34,005 nt of DNA, from NCBI GenBank assembly GCA_029261965.1, contig JAJDAH010000361.1, positions 1 to 34,005 on the forward strand, written 5' to 3'. The notes beneath the pieces are model-generated. The model was not told where the DNA came from, did no database searches, and was given only the letters and a program-made list of their open reading frames with translations. Shown piece after piece: positions 24,743-33,315 of the stretch. This stretch comes from Polyangiaceae bacterium. GTDB taxonomy: Bacteria > Myxococcota_A > Polyangia > Polyangiales > Polyangiaceae. Position numbers and translations under genes: made by a program. Position 1 is the first letter of the stretch. Every line of letters starts with the position of its first letter.

Positions 24743-25041
24743 ACGCTAGCACGGTTGATTGACGCATCGTCCAGAGTACGAGCCTATCCAATCGACGACA
24801 TGAGTGATGCACAACGACGTTAGAGATTATTCTTCACAAGTGAGATTATTGTTAATCCCGCGTCGCCTCGCCAATTGATGCACGCTGAAGTTGGTTCTGA
24901 ACAATTCTTCAGCCCGGCGACAATGCTCTTCTGGCGGCGCTCCGAGCGGTAGCCGCCAACATTTGCTGCTAGTGTTTCTGCGCCCCAGCTGCGTGCCGGC
25001 CTGCGCCGAATGCGGTGAAACGAAGGGAGAGAGAGAGCGGG
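24743..25041. promoter_or_regulatory. AT-richer intergenic region with a direct repeat
   Basis: No gene seen. The DNA between the small lipoprotein (minus) and the metalloprotease (plus) is a divergent control region. GAGATTATT occurs at 24823-24831 and again at 24842-24850, 19 bases apart start to start (near two helix turns), followed by TTGTTAATC. This would suit a dimeric regulator, but no regulator is identified. Confidence 0.35.
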
Positions 25042-26766
25042 ATGTTCAGCTGCTTGGCTCGTCTAGCAACGCTCGCACTTCTGGTACTTCTGGTCGGTGG
25101 CTGCGGCTCCAGCGGGAATGACCGCCCTGCCATCAACAACATTGGAACCCCCGGATGCACTGCAGCTCCAGATTGCAGCGGGTGTGCGACCTGCACTGAC
25201 CGTTGCCTCTGCTCGGTCGGAGACTTGGCCGGCTGTAATCAGGCATGCGGCGTGGTGGGGGCCGGGGGCGGCGGGGGCGCGTTCGGCGTCGGGGGTAGTG
25301 GAAATACAGGGGGTGGCGTCAGCGGAGCGGGGGGCGGACAGCCGCCAGTCGAGCGTTTTCCCGCCGTGGGCGCGAGAGTCGCCGCGGTCAACATCTATCA
25401 GGGCGTCGAAATTCCGCTCATGCAGGGAGGGGTCGAGATCCCACCGTTCGAACGCAACGCGCCGGTCGTGGCGCGGCGGCCGGCGATGCTCCGAATCTTC
25501 ATGGACCTGGACGCGACATTTCAGGCGCGCGACCTGGTTGTGAGCCTCGAGCTCGTCAGCGCCCTGAACCCGGGCGCGCAGGAGCAGCCTCGGTTCGTGA
25601 CCGCGCCCTCGAACCCGCTCGATTTCGGCAGCACGTTCAACTTCGACATCCCGCCGGAGCTCATGACGGAGGATCTCGCTTATCGCATCCGGGTCCTCGA
25701 GGCGATGCCCGGCCTACAGACCCCGGGCGACGCGAGCGGAGCGGAGTTCCCGATCGGCGGCGGCGCAGCCGGCATGGTGCCGTTCAGCGTGTTCGGTCCC
25801 TTGAGGGTCACCATCGTGCCGGTCATCAACAACGGGATCATCCCCGACACGAGCCCCGGCCGCGTCCAGCAGTATCACGACTTCCACTTCAAGCTCTATC
25901 CGACCGAAGCGATCGAGATGAACGTGCGCGCGCCGATCGATCCTCAGTCGGTGGGTATCGGTCCAGTCGGCGCACAGGGTAACAACTGGGGCGAGACACT
26001 CAGCTTCGTCCAGAGTGTGCGCTCGGGCGACGGAGTTGACAGTCGCACCTACTACTACGGCGTCCTCACGCCGACGAACTCGATCCGCGACTATTGTGGT
26101 TTCGGTTGCGTCGCGGGTCTCGGTGGTGTTCCGCCTCCGCAGTCGTCGAACGGACGCGTTTCAGTAGGGCTCGGGTTCTTTCCCGACGGCAGTGGCAACG
26201 GCTCACCCGAGACTATGGCGCACGAAGTCGGGCACTCTCTCGGTCGAGAACACGCGCCCTGTCAGGCTCCCGACGCGCCGCCGGGCTATCCCTATCCGGG
26301 CGGCGGCATCGGCGTGACCGGTTTCGACATCCTCACGAGGGTGCCGGTGCCGACGAATCATTTCGACATCATGGGGTACTGCGAACCCAACTGGATCAGT
26401 GATTTCAACTACAAGAACCTCTTCGACCGGATCTCGTTCGTCAACCAATTCGGGCATCTCAGAGGCGTGGAGAAGAAGCGGTATCAGGTTCTCATTGTCG
26501 ACTTCGATGGCTCGCTCAAGTGGGGGTTCCCGGTCGAAATGGCCGACGTCTTGAGCGGACCGAAGCGGGAGATCGAGACCCTCGATCTGAATGGGAACGT
26601 CGTCGGTGAGGTGGAGGGGTTCTTCGAGCCCTTCGATCACTTGGACGGTGGGATGCTCTACGTAGAAGACGAGACCGTCGCGAAACTCTCACTCTCGCCC
26701 GGCGTGGCGTCTCTCAAACCGACTGGCGTGGGCACGTCGGCGATTCTTCCACTCACTCCCAGGTGA
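25042..26766 (+). CDS. zinc metalloprotease lipoprotein
   Basis: A 574-residue surface lipoprotein with a lipobox (LVGGC) near residue 20, a Cys-rich segment (CSGCATCTDRCLC) and a Gly-rich linker. The protease domain has HEVGHSLGREH (H394, H398, H404 as zinc ligands, E395 catalytic) and a downstream MGYC Met-turn, the metzincin-type layout. ATG 25042 is preferred to GTG 25015 because GGGAGAGAGAG lies just before it. Overlaps the ferric reductase start (ATGATGA), so both are likely in one operon. Confidence 0.85.
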   Translation: MFSCLARLATLALLVLLVGGCGSSGNDRPAINNIGTPGCTAAPDCSGCATCTDRCLCSVGDLAGCNQACGVVGAGGGGGAFGVGGSGNTGGGVSGAGGGQPPVERFPAVGARVAAVNIYQGVEIPLMQGGVEIPPFERNAPVVARRPAMLRIFMDLDATFQARDLVVSLELVSALNPGAQEQPRFVTAPSNPLDFGSTFNFDIPPELMTEDLAYRIRVLEAMPGLQTPGDASGAEFPIGGGAAGMVPFSVFGPLRVTIVPVINNGIIPDTSPGRVQQYHDFHFKLYPTEAIEMNVRAPIDPQSVGIGPVGAQGNNWGETLSFVQSVRSGDGVDSRTYYYGVLTPTNSIRDYCGFGCVAGLGGVPPPQSSNGRVSVGLGFFPDGSGNGSPETMAHEVGHSLGREHAPCQAPDAPPGYPYPGGGIGVTGFDILTRVPVPTNHFDIMGYCEPNWISDFNYKNLFDRISFVNQFGHLRGVEKKRYQVLIVDFDGSLKWGFPVEMADVLSGPKREIETLDLNGNVVGEVEGFFEPFDHLDGGMLYVEDETVAKLSLSPGVASLKPTGVGTSAILPLTPR

Positions 26767-28112
26767 TGACCCGAGAGCCGGAGCGTTCTCTTCGAGCTGG
26801 GACCGGCGCTGGAGTCGTGCGGTTTTTGCTCTATGTCGCCATCATCTTGTCACCCCTCGGTCTCGCGGTGGCGACGCAGCCCAAAACAGACCACCCGTTC
26901 GTGCAAGAGGTGGCCAAGAGCCTCGCGCTCATCGCCTACGCGATGGTCGCGTTGCAGCCGGTCATCACCGCGCGCTACCGATGGCTCGAACGACCTTTCG
27001 GGCTCGACGCACTGCTTGTCTTCCACCGCTGGATGGGCATCGTGGCGGGATCGCTTCTGCTCGCCCACCCGGTGCTCTACGCGGCGGGTGGTAGCTGGGA
27101 GCTGCTCCTCGGCTTTTCTCACGGGTGGGAGATCGGAGTCGGGAAGGTCGCTTTCCTCGCGATCGTCGCCTTGTTGTTCACATCACTCGCTCGCCGGGCC
27201 GTATCCCTCGATTTCGAGACCTGGCGCGGCATCCACAACGGCCTTGCCCTCAGCGTGTTGGTCCTCGGCTTTGCCCACAGCATCGTCGCAGGTGGCGACA
27301 TGACCGAATGGCCCATGCGAATTGTGTGGATTGCGCTGTTCTCTGTCGGGCTCGGAAGCTACCTCTACCACTCGTTGTTCGTGCGCCGCCGGTTGCGCCG
27401 GGACGCTTTCGAGGTGGTTCGGGTCACGCGCGAGACGGACGATGTGTGGAGCCTGGAGATGAAGCCCCGCCGACCCGCCCTCGGAATCGATCACCTCCCA
27501 GGGCAGTTCCTTTTCCTCACCCTGCATCGCGAGAGCGGCCCCATCGAAGAGCACCCGTTCACGATTGCGTCGAGCCCCGCGCCGTCCGGCCGAGTCGTCA
27601 CCACCATCAAGGAGTCGGGGGATTTTACCCGCGCGATCGGAGAGACAGCGGTCGGAGACGGAGCGAGTGTCGCTGGGCCGTTCGGCCGATTCTCCCACTT
27701 GCTCCACCCAGAGGCCGAGGACATCGTGTTCATTGCTGGAGGTGTTGGGGTCACTCCGATGCTCAGCATGTTGCGGCACATGCGTGAGACCGGCGACAAC
27801 CGTTCCGTGCTGCTGCTCTATGGAAATCGACGCGAGCGCGACATCGTAGCTCGCGATGAGCTCGAGGAGATGGCCCGGGGGGGCGTGCCGAGCTTGCGCG
27901 TTGTCCACGTGCTGAGCCGGGCGGGTGACGACTGGAACGGAGAATCCGGGCACATTGATCGGGCGTGCGTCGAGAAGCACTGCGCGGGAGAGCTTGCAGG
28001 CAAGGGATTCTACGTGAGCGGGCCGCAGGCGATGATCAGCGAGGTAGCAGCGCAACTCCGAGCCGCAGGGGTTCCTGCAAGGGCCATACGCGTCGAGCGG
28101 TTCGCGCTCTGA
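26763..28112 (+). CDS. ferric-reductase-like membrane flavocytochrome
   Basis: A 449-residue enzyme. Five or six membrane helices (about 20-190) carry candidate haem ligands His88, His102, His158 and His172. The cytoplasmic part is a ferredoxin-reductase module with FAD site EEHPFTIASS and NAD site GGVGVTPM, and an arginine-containing C-terminus. It lacks a 2Fe-2S domain. Expected role: electrons from NAD(P)H cross the membrane to an external acceptor such as ferric iron or a quinone. The next gene encodes a His-rich peptide, so iron or copper handling is likely. Confidence 0.85.
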   Translation: MMTREPERSLRAGTGAGVVRFLLYVAIILSPLGLAVATQPKTDHPFVQEVAKSLALIAYAMVALQPVITARYRWLERPFGLDALLVFHRWMGIVAGSLLLAHPVLYAAGGSWELLLGFSHGWEIGVGKVAFLAIVALLFTSLARRAVSLDFETWRGIHNGLALSVLVLGFAHSIVAGGDMTEWPMRIVWIALFSVGLGSYLYHSLFVRRRLRRDAFEVVRVTRETDDVWSLEMKPRRPALGIDHLPGQFLFLTLHRESGPIEEHPFTIASSPAPSGRVVTTIKESGDFTRAIGETAVGDGASVAGPFGRFSHLLHPEAEDIVFIAGGVGVTPMLSMLRHMRETGDNRSVLLLYGNRRERDIVARDELEEMARGGVPSLRVVHVLSRAGDDWNGESGHIDRACVEKHCAGELAGKGFYVSGPQAMISEVAAQLRAAGVPARAIRVERFAL

Positions 28113-28132
28113 GAACAGAAGGTGGTGATCTG

Positions 28133-28516
28133 ATGAGACGATCGAGGAATGCGATGCTCGCGACACTGGCAGTGGTCGGCGCGGCAACCGCCGCTGCGGT
28201 CACCACCGCCGCCATGCGTGGCGGAGGCGAGTCCGGAAGCAGCCACTCCCACGGCGAGGCAAACGAGGACGGCAAGCAGGGGCACGACGATTTGGCCACC
28301 GGCGACCACGGTAGCAATGACGGCTCCGGCGAAGAACGTCCGCGCGGGGAGACGGCAAGCGCGGAGCCGTCGGCTCAGGGCGATTCCGCGCCCGCACAAA
28401 AAGCACCACCCTCCAAGGGGAAGCCAGGCGGCCACCCGCATCGGGCGGGCGAAGCCGACCACGACAAACCCGTCGTGAATCCACCCGCACACAAAAAGGA
28501 CGGTCCCGGACACTAG
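28133..28516 (+). CDS. small His-rich exported protein
   Basis: A 127-residue peptide with a short signal/anchor helix (about 8-25) and a long low-complexity tail rich in Gly, His, Asp, Lys and Pro (SHSHGE, GHPHR, PAHKKD). Probably a periplasmic metal-binding or anchoring peptide. ATG preceded by AGAAGGTGG. Tight operon with the ferric-reductase gene, 20 bases away. Confidence 0.6.
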   Translation: MRRSRNAMLATLAVVGAATAAAVTTAAMRGGGESGSSHSHGEANEDGKQGHDDLATGDHGSNDGSGEERPRGETASAEPSAQGDSAPAQKAPPSKGKPGGHPHRAGEADHDKPVVNPPAHKKDGPGH

Positions 28517-28522
28517 CCGACG

Positions 28523-28543
28523 GAGCAATGCTGACCGTTGCTC
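28523..28543. terminator. possible bidirectional terminator
   Basis: GAGCAA (28523-28528) and TTGCTC (28538-28543) form a 6-bp stem with a 9-base loop between two converging genes. No clear T run follows on either strand, so efficiency is unclear. Confidence 0.35.
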
Positions 28544-28567
28544 TCTTACGAGCGGGTTCGAGGCAGC

Positions 28568-29527
28568 TCATCCTTGGCACGGAGATGGGTCCGACGCGTG
28601 GACGCAGTGCGAGGCGACGCCGCCCTCCGCCTCGGCGAGGTGCGTGAACGCACACTCGTGTTGGTCTTCCGTCAGCTGGCCGAAATCCCGAAGGCATTGC
28701 TCCCTTCCGAAGAACGAGGACGGCTCCCCATAGCCGCACGCGGCCTCGAAGCGGTCGCAAAAGGCCGAGGCTTCCGGCGAGGCACCACCGCACGCGCGCG
28801 GTCTCCAGCCCAAGAGGTCGAACAAGGGCGAGAAGTAGCCCAGAGGGTCGAGCTCTCCGCAGATCAGGCCGTCCGCGCAGTCGGCATCCGACCCGCACGC
28901 GACGCCCACGGTCCGGTCCGTCGCCGGGCTGCATGTCGCGTAGCCGTTCTCGCCGCCGTCGAACACGCACACCTCGCCGTTCGCGCAGTCCTCGGGTCCG
29001 TCGCATTCGATGTACACGGCGGGGTAGTTGCAGCCGTGACTCTGCACCGCGTCGGCGAAGGGCCAATCGCCGGCGGCGCGCGGCTCGCAGTGGACGTCAC
29101 GCACACCCATACCGCCCGGATCGTAGTGAACGCAGGCCAAGCAGAACGAAACGGCTTGCTCACAGCTGCGGGCTCCGCATCGTATCCCGGGGCTGCCCGC
29201 CGCGCCGCCGACGCCCGTGCCTCCGCTACCCCCGAACGCGCCGAAGCCGCCCACGCCGCCGGTTCCGGCGATGCCGCCTGTTCCGGCAATGCCACCTGTT
29301 CCGGCAATGCCGCCAACTCCGGCGAGGGCGCCGCCGCTTCCATCACCGAGTCCGCTGCCCGCGCTTGCACCGGCCCCGTTGCTCCCAGCGGCGCCGCCGT
29401 CGGAGCCGCCGACAGGGGGGCCCCCCGCGCCGGTCTCGTCGTCCGTCGCAGTTCCGCCGCAGGCGGTCGCCAGCAGGCTTCCGCCGGCCAGGGCGAGCAG
29501 CACTGGAAGGTCTCGGATCGATCTCAT
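28568..29527 (-). CDS. Cys-rich lipoprotein
   Basis: A 319-residue surface lipoprotein with a lipobox (LATAC) near residue 23 and a long Gly-rich linker to about 110. The C-terminal part has about 20 Cys, with a CDGPEDCANGEVCV-type repeat and CGSDADCADGLICG, the EB/EGF-like pattern common in myxobacterial surface proteins. The function is unknown. A good ribosome site (TAGGAGAG) precedes the ATG. The related Cys-rich tail at 5037-5201 may come from a paralogue. Confidence 0.75.
   Translation of the reverse strand: MRSIRDLPVLLALAGGSLLATACGGTATDDETGAGGPPVGGSDGGAAGSNGAGASAGSGLGDGSGGALAGVGGIAGTGGIAGTGGIAGTGGVGGFGAFGGSGGTGVGGAAGSPGIRCGARSCEQAVSFCLACVHYDPGGMGVRDVHCEPRAAGDWPFADAVQSHGCNYPAVYIECDGPEDCANGEVCVFDGGENGYATCSPATDRTVGVACGSDADCADGLICGELDPLGYFSPLFDLLGWRPRACGGASPEASAFCDRFEAACGYGEPSSFFGREQCLRDFGQLTEDQHECAFTHLAEAEGGVASHCVHASDPSPCQG
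29255..29326 (-). repeat. 18-bp tandem repeats in the Gly-rich linker
   Basis: Three near-identical 18-base units and one decayed unit encode GIAGTG-type repeats. They are expected to expand or contract by slippage and lengthen the linker. Confidence 0.75.
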
Positions 29528-29759
29528 TCGGCTCTCCTACGGTTCCATCGGCGCAATCTGTGCCAACCGCGACGCGGCGATCCGCATTTCGCTGCACAAC
29601 GATTGACTCAGCGGCGGTGGTTCTCAGGCCTAGCAAGGATCGCGCCGGCTGGTCACATCTACGCCACTACGCGTGTTCGTGCTGCCGTCCGTGCACGCGC
29701 CGGCGAGCAGGCGATCGTGCTCCCGTGCGCACAGCACGACCCTCGACGTCGTAACCGCT

Positions 29760-30605
29760 TTACCGACTGACAGTTGGGACCAGCCGCACGCGTCTAAGCG
29801 GAAGTCCTGCGGCGTCGAGCTCCCGGATGGCACGCACCGCAGTCCAATCCCATTCGCCGCAAACTGCCGCTGGGAAGGTCAAAGCCAACTTTCGAGCGAA
29901 TTGTTGAATTGCATCATTCATGCTCGAGCCCGCGTACTTCATCGTCAAGTCAGCCACTGTGCGTCGGAGGCGAACCGAAAAGACGATTGCCGAAATTTCC
30001 AACGCTGGGCGCGTCGGACTCACCAAGCGCGTAGGAGCATCGGACACCGTGGGCCTACCGCTACTGCCGCTGCCGCTGCCACCATGGGCAACCAGGACGG
30101 GGCGACGCCGGGCGCTCTCCAGCTCACCGAATACTTGGAAAGCCAATATGAAATCGCCCTGGGCCGCTGGTGCAACCATGCTCAACAGATCGTCGCCGAT
30201 CCCATCGAGTTTCACGTGCTGCGCGATAGCCGCGAACACGTCCGCGTTCTCGAGCTCGAGCGCTGTGCCGTACGCCACCGGGCACGCTGAGGACCGATGT
30301 AGCGCAGCCGATACTTCGGGTGCAAAAGACGACCAGGCATCCGAGTGCATCATCCCGTCCTGAAGCACTCCGAAGATCGAGACTGAGCCTGGCGCGTCCG
30401 TAAAACCGTCCGCGTATTGCACGTTGAATTGTGTTTGCGTCCCGCCACATCCACAGACCATGACTGTCACAATTCCAAGAACGACGGCATGCCACCGCCG
30501 CCCTGATTGCGGCGCCAGCCGCGCGTTGGTCGTGGACGCTGGAGGAAGCGAACGGCCCTCCTCACCGATGGGGCCCCGACGACGAGGGGGGGCGTGGGGA
30601 TACAT
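29760..30605 (-). CDS. hypothetical lipoprotein
   Basis: A 281-residue protein with a hydrophobic stretch and lipobox-like VMVCGC near residue 50. The N-terminal 38 residues (Arg/Pro-rich) before it look too long for a normal signal peptide, so the true start may be a non-ATG codon nearer the hydrophobic stretch. The rest has alpha/beta text (FAAIAQHVKLDGIGDDLLSMV) and a Gly/Ser loop. No family is recognised; it may be a periplasmic stress or outer-membrane biogenesis lipoprotein. The codon use looks coding. Confidence 0.6.
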   Translation of the reverse strand: MYPHAPPRRRGPIGEEGRSLPPASTTNARLAPQSGRRWHAVVLGIVTVMVCGCGGTQTQFNVQYADGFTDAPGSVSIFGVLQDGMMHSDAWSSFAPEVSAALHRSSACPVAYGTALELENADVFAAIAQHVKLDGIGDDLLSMVAPAAQGDFILAFQVFGELESARRRPVLVAHGGSGSGSSGRPTVSDAPTRLVSPTRPALEISAIVFSVRLRRTVADLTMKYAGSSMNDAIQQFARKLALTFPAAVCGEWDWTAVRAIRELDAAGLPLRRVRLVPTVSR

Positions 30606-30939
30606 ACGAGATACGAATCACTCGGTGAGCGTTGTCGTTGCCATCTTCGTACTCCTGGTCTCCATGGCGCCGCACGCAGACTCGATCCAAAAAGATAGGC
30701 CGTCAAATCGAACGTACGCCGAAACTCGACGCGAAGTGGGTCTCGTCTTCAACTCACTTCGAACCGCACCTCGTACGCGGGTCTTCAGACACGTTGGAGC
30801 GTTCCTCGTTGAAGAATAGTCTCAACAATTTGAACGTATCGTGGAGCCGCGTCAGCAAACGACCTCATGAAGAATCCGCCGCGGGCGGACTCACCACCGG
30901 TGCGTGATCCAGGCGAGTCGGGGGCCCGACCAGTACCGC
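30606..30939. other. intergenic stretch of about 330 bases
   Basis: No gene is recognised on either strand. The open frames here are short or antisense, with no ribosome site or homology. Part may hold the promoter of the lipoprotein gene that starts at 30605 on the minus strand. Confidence 0.4.
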
Positions 30940-31533
30940 TCAGCCAGGCGGCGGCGGAGTCGGCGTAGCAAGATGGGCGCGATCTGCGAAGCTCGCGTCA
31001 ATCGCACGGCGCACTTCGGGAAGCGTCTTTCCCGAATTCAGCTCCTTCATCGTGGCACGCACGACGTTCTGACAAGTGCTTCACCCAAACCCCATGGGGT
31101 TCCAGCGTGGGCGCCCAGCGACGTCGCGTTTTTTGATGAAACAACTTTCGACGCTCGTATGACCCCCGCGACTGCAACCGCAGAAACAAGGAATGTGCTG
31201 CACGACCTCAGGGTGTCGTGCCGCGAAAGTGTAGACGTCGCGCACACTTTCCGCCGCGCGCTGATCCCGGGCAGGCAACGGCTCCCACTCGGGGTCCCAC
31301 CCCGCTGCGCGTGGCCCGAGCGGCGGCGAAGGGGCGGGCGCTCGAGCCGGCGGCTCGGCAGCGGGCCGGGGCTCGACAGGCGCGATGGGCGCGACGGACT
31401 CGGCCACTGCGCGCTCGGTCGCCGCGTCGTCGCGTGACGATAGCGCCCACGCCACTGCAATGATCACAGCACAACCCGCCGCGAGCACGCCAGGGCTGAA
31501 CCGCCTCGAGGGTCTCTTCACAAGCTTGCTCAT
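30940..31533 (-). CDS. predicted PCYCGC-family selenoprotein
   Basis: Read through the UGA at 31081-31083, the frame gives 197 residues. They are a membrane anchor (about 12-31), a Pro/Ala linker, and the PCYCGC domain with PCFCGC (115-120) and a conserved Cys131, then MGFG-U151-S-T-C154. The 46 codons after the UGA (NVVRATMKELNSGKTLPEVR and so on) match the end of this family, in which the position of U151 is normally the first Cys of a CxxC. Stopping at the UGA would cut the domain in its most conserved part. A SECIS-like stem follows at 31048-31066. The family function is unknown; metal or redox chemistry at a thiol/selenol pair is likely. Confidence 0.75.
31048..31066 (-). other. candidate bacterial SECIS stem-loop
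   Basis: On the minus strand CGTCGTG (31066-31060) pairs with CACGATG (31054-31048), seven pairs including one G-U, around the loop CGTGC. The loop begins 22 bases after the UGA, inside the 16-37 base window, with G at the second loop position. The loop is CGNGC, as in the other predicted element in this window. Confidence 0.55.
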
Positions 31534-31604
31534 CGAGTTCGTCTGTAAAGTAGCGCACGAGCGATGCGGCGCCAAGAATGCAGAGCCGAATCGCGATCCT
31601 TTAG

Positions 31605-31898
31605 TCACAGCGCGAATGAGCCCGGCCCACTCTCGAGGTTCACGCCTCGTAGGCGAACGGCCTTCAGTAGCTCCGGTTTCTCGCCGCTCGTCACCCAATC
31701 GGTGATGAACTCGGCATGACCGACCGCCGGGGCCCAACCTTGCCCAGTCCAACCAGTTCCGATGACCATATTTCCTGCTCCCGGCAGGCGGTCGATGATG
31801 GGTATGGCGCCGGAGCGCACCGAGATGGGAGCAGGCACGCTGTCGAGCGGGTTCATGATGAGCACCTGGGCAACACGCTGACAGTTTGCACTTCACTA
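31605..31898 (-). pseudogene. fragment of a FAD-dependent (DAO-type) oxidoreductase
   Basis: About 95 codons encode a C-terminal piece of a D-amino acid oxidase-like flavoprotein: IPIIDRLPGAGNMVIGTGWTG (in two parts) matches the usual P-IG-LPG--N-V-A-TGH-G stretch, followed by FITDWVTSGEKPE. The N-terminal FAD-binding half is absent and the frame is closed by stops just upstream of 31898. It is a decayed remnant. Confidence 0.6.
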
Positions 31899-31978
31899 CC
31901 TACGACGGCCGCAAGCGAGCAATCGGTCGGTGGGATCGTGGGAGAGTTCACGTTCCCCTGAGGGCGCAGCCTGCCTCT

Positions 31979-33265
31979 TCAAATGTGAAAGGGACCGGTA
32001 ATCTCGAAGGTGATCCCTTCGCTGAGGGTAAACCCCGCGAACGTGCCGCGTTGTGAGCTGAAGTAGAGGCGCGTTCCGGATGGGTCGAACGCCGGCCCCG
32101 TGACCTCCGACGCGTCATGACCCACGACCTGAAACAGTGGCTTGAGCTCTCCGCTCGCCAGAATGGCCACGACCTGCATGTCGCCGCCGTCTTCAGCGAC
32201 GAGCACGTCGCCGCAGCAAGTCATCGTGACGTTGTCAACGCCGGTCAAAATCGGATTGGCCGCGGTAGCCGCGTCGTACAGAACGCTGATCTGCGCTGCC
32301 GCGACGTCGTACGCCCAAATCGTGGTGTCGCCCTTGGTCGAAAAATAGACGATGCCGTTTTGGTACCAAATGCCCTCGCCACCATCGAACGCGGTGCTCT
32401 CGGGAACCTGATCGCGCGTCAGAGTCCCGCCGGTCGCCTCGGGATCGGGCACTGGAAGCCAGACGACCGAATCGTCGGGCATCACCAGGGCAACCTCGAG
32501 ACGACCTGCACTGAGATCGGCGAAACCGTCGGGCGTCATCGCGTCCGGCACGAAACGGTAGAAACGGCCGTTGCTGTCGTCCTCGGTCAAATACAGGTGG
32601 TGGTTGTTCGGCTCGTAAGTGGCGGCCTCGTGCTTGAAGATTCCGAGGGCGGGACGCGCGACACCGGGGGTCTGTCCGGTCGGGTCACACTCGAAGACAC
32701 GTCCTGCGGCGACCTCCTCGCACGAGAGCCAGGTGCCCCAGGGCGTCGGACCCCCGGCACAATTGATGATGGAGCCGTCGAGAATGCTTCGCGCGCCGAC
32801 GAGCTCGCCGGATGCATCGAACTCGAGCGCCCCGACCCCGCCCGGGATCGCCTCCGAGTTCGAAACGTAAATCCAACCGCCGCTGTCGGTCCGAAAGGTG
32901 GCTCCACCATCGGGCGCCCCGTGCCACACGTACCCACTGCCGGACAGCGGCTCCTGCCCTGCTTGGGCGACGATGCGCGACGTAAAACCGTCGGGTAGCA
33001 TCATGCCGTTTGCGTCGGGTGCACCGAGGGCCCCGATGTTCGCCAGGTTCGAAGCTCCAGGGCCGGCGCTACCGCTGCCGCCAGAGCCTCCGGCACTCGC
33101 CATGCCGCCCGCACCGGCCAGCCCACCGGCACCTGGCGAACCGCCCGTGCCGTCGGCACCCTCGCCGCCACTTCCACAGCCCGAGATGATCGACGGAACC
33201 ATCATGCCGCTCAAACCCACGAGTCCTTGCCCTAGAAAGCCTCGGCGCGGCACCTTTCGTTGCAC
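31979..33265 (-). CDS. PhoX-like (DUF839) secreted lipoprotein
   Basis: A 428-residue lipoprotein. The N-terminus has a Tat-like RRGFLGQG and a lipobox ISGCG, then a Gly/Ala/Ser linker. The domain has PhoX-family signatures: TPWGTWLSCEE, EDDSNGRFYRF, TMTCCGDVLVAEDGG and VTGPAFDPSGTRLYFSSQRG. PhoX enzymes are calcium- and iron-dependent alkaline phosphatases; this member is shorter and could have another substrate. GTG start. No operon partner is evident. Confidence 0.85.
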   Translation of the reverse strand: MQRKVPRRGFLGQGLVGLSGMMVPSIISGCGSGGEGADGTGGSPGAGGLAGAGGMASAGGSGGSGSAGPGASNLANIGALGAPDANGMMLPDGFTSRIVAQAGQEPLSGSGYVWHGAPDGGATFRTDSGGWIYVSNSEAIPGGVGALEFDASGELVGARSILDGSIINCAGGPTPWGTWLSCEEVAAGRVFECDPTGQTPGVARPALGIFKHEAATYEPNNHHLYLTEDDSNGRFYRFVPDAMTPDGFADLSAGRLEVALVMPDDSVVWLPVPDPEATGGTLTRDQVPESTAFDGGEGIWYQNGIVYFSTKGDTTIWAYDVAAAQISVLYDAATAANPILTGVDNVTMTCCGDVLVAEDGGDMQVVAILASGELKPLFQVVGHDASEVTGPAFDPSGTRLYFSSQRGTFAGFTLSEGITFEITGPFHI

Positions 33266-33315
33266 ACCGATGTCTTAACCGACTTCCGCCGCGAGGTCAG
33301 CCGGTAACCACGCGC

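Noticed and set aside
30998-31189. A frameshifted minus-strand frame over the end of the PCYCGC gene
   Set aside because: Its translation has no family features, while the frame through the UGA matches the family end.
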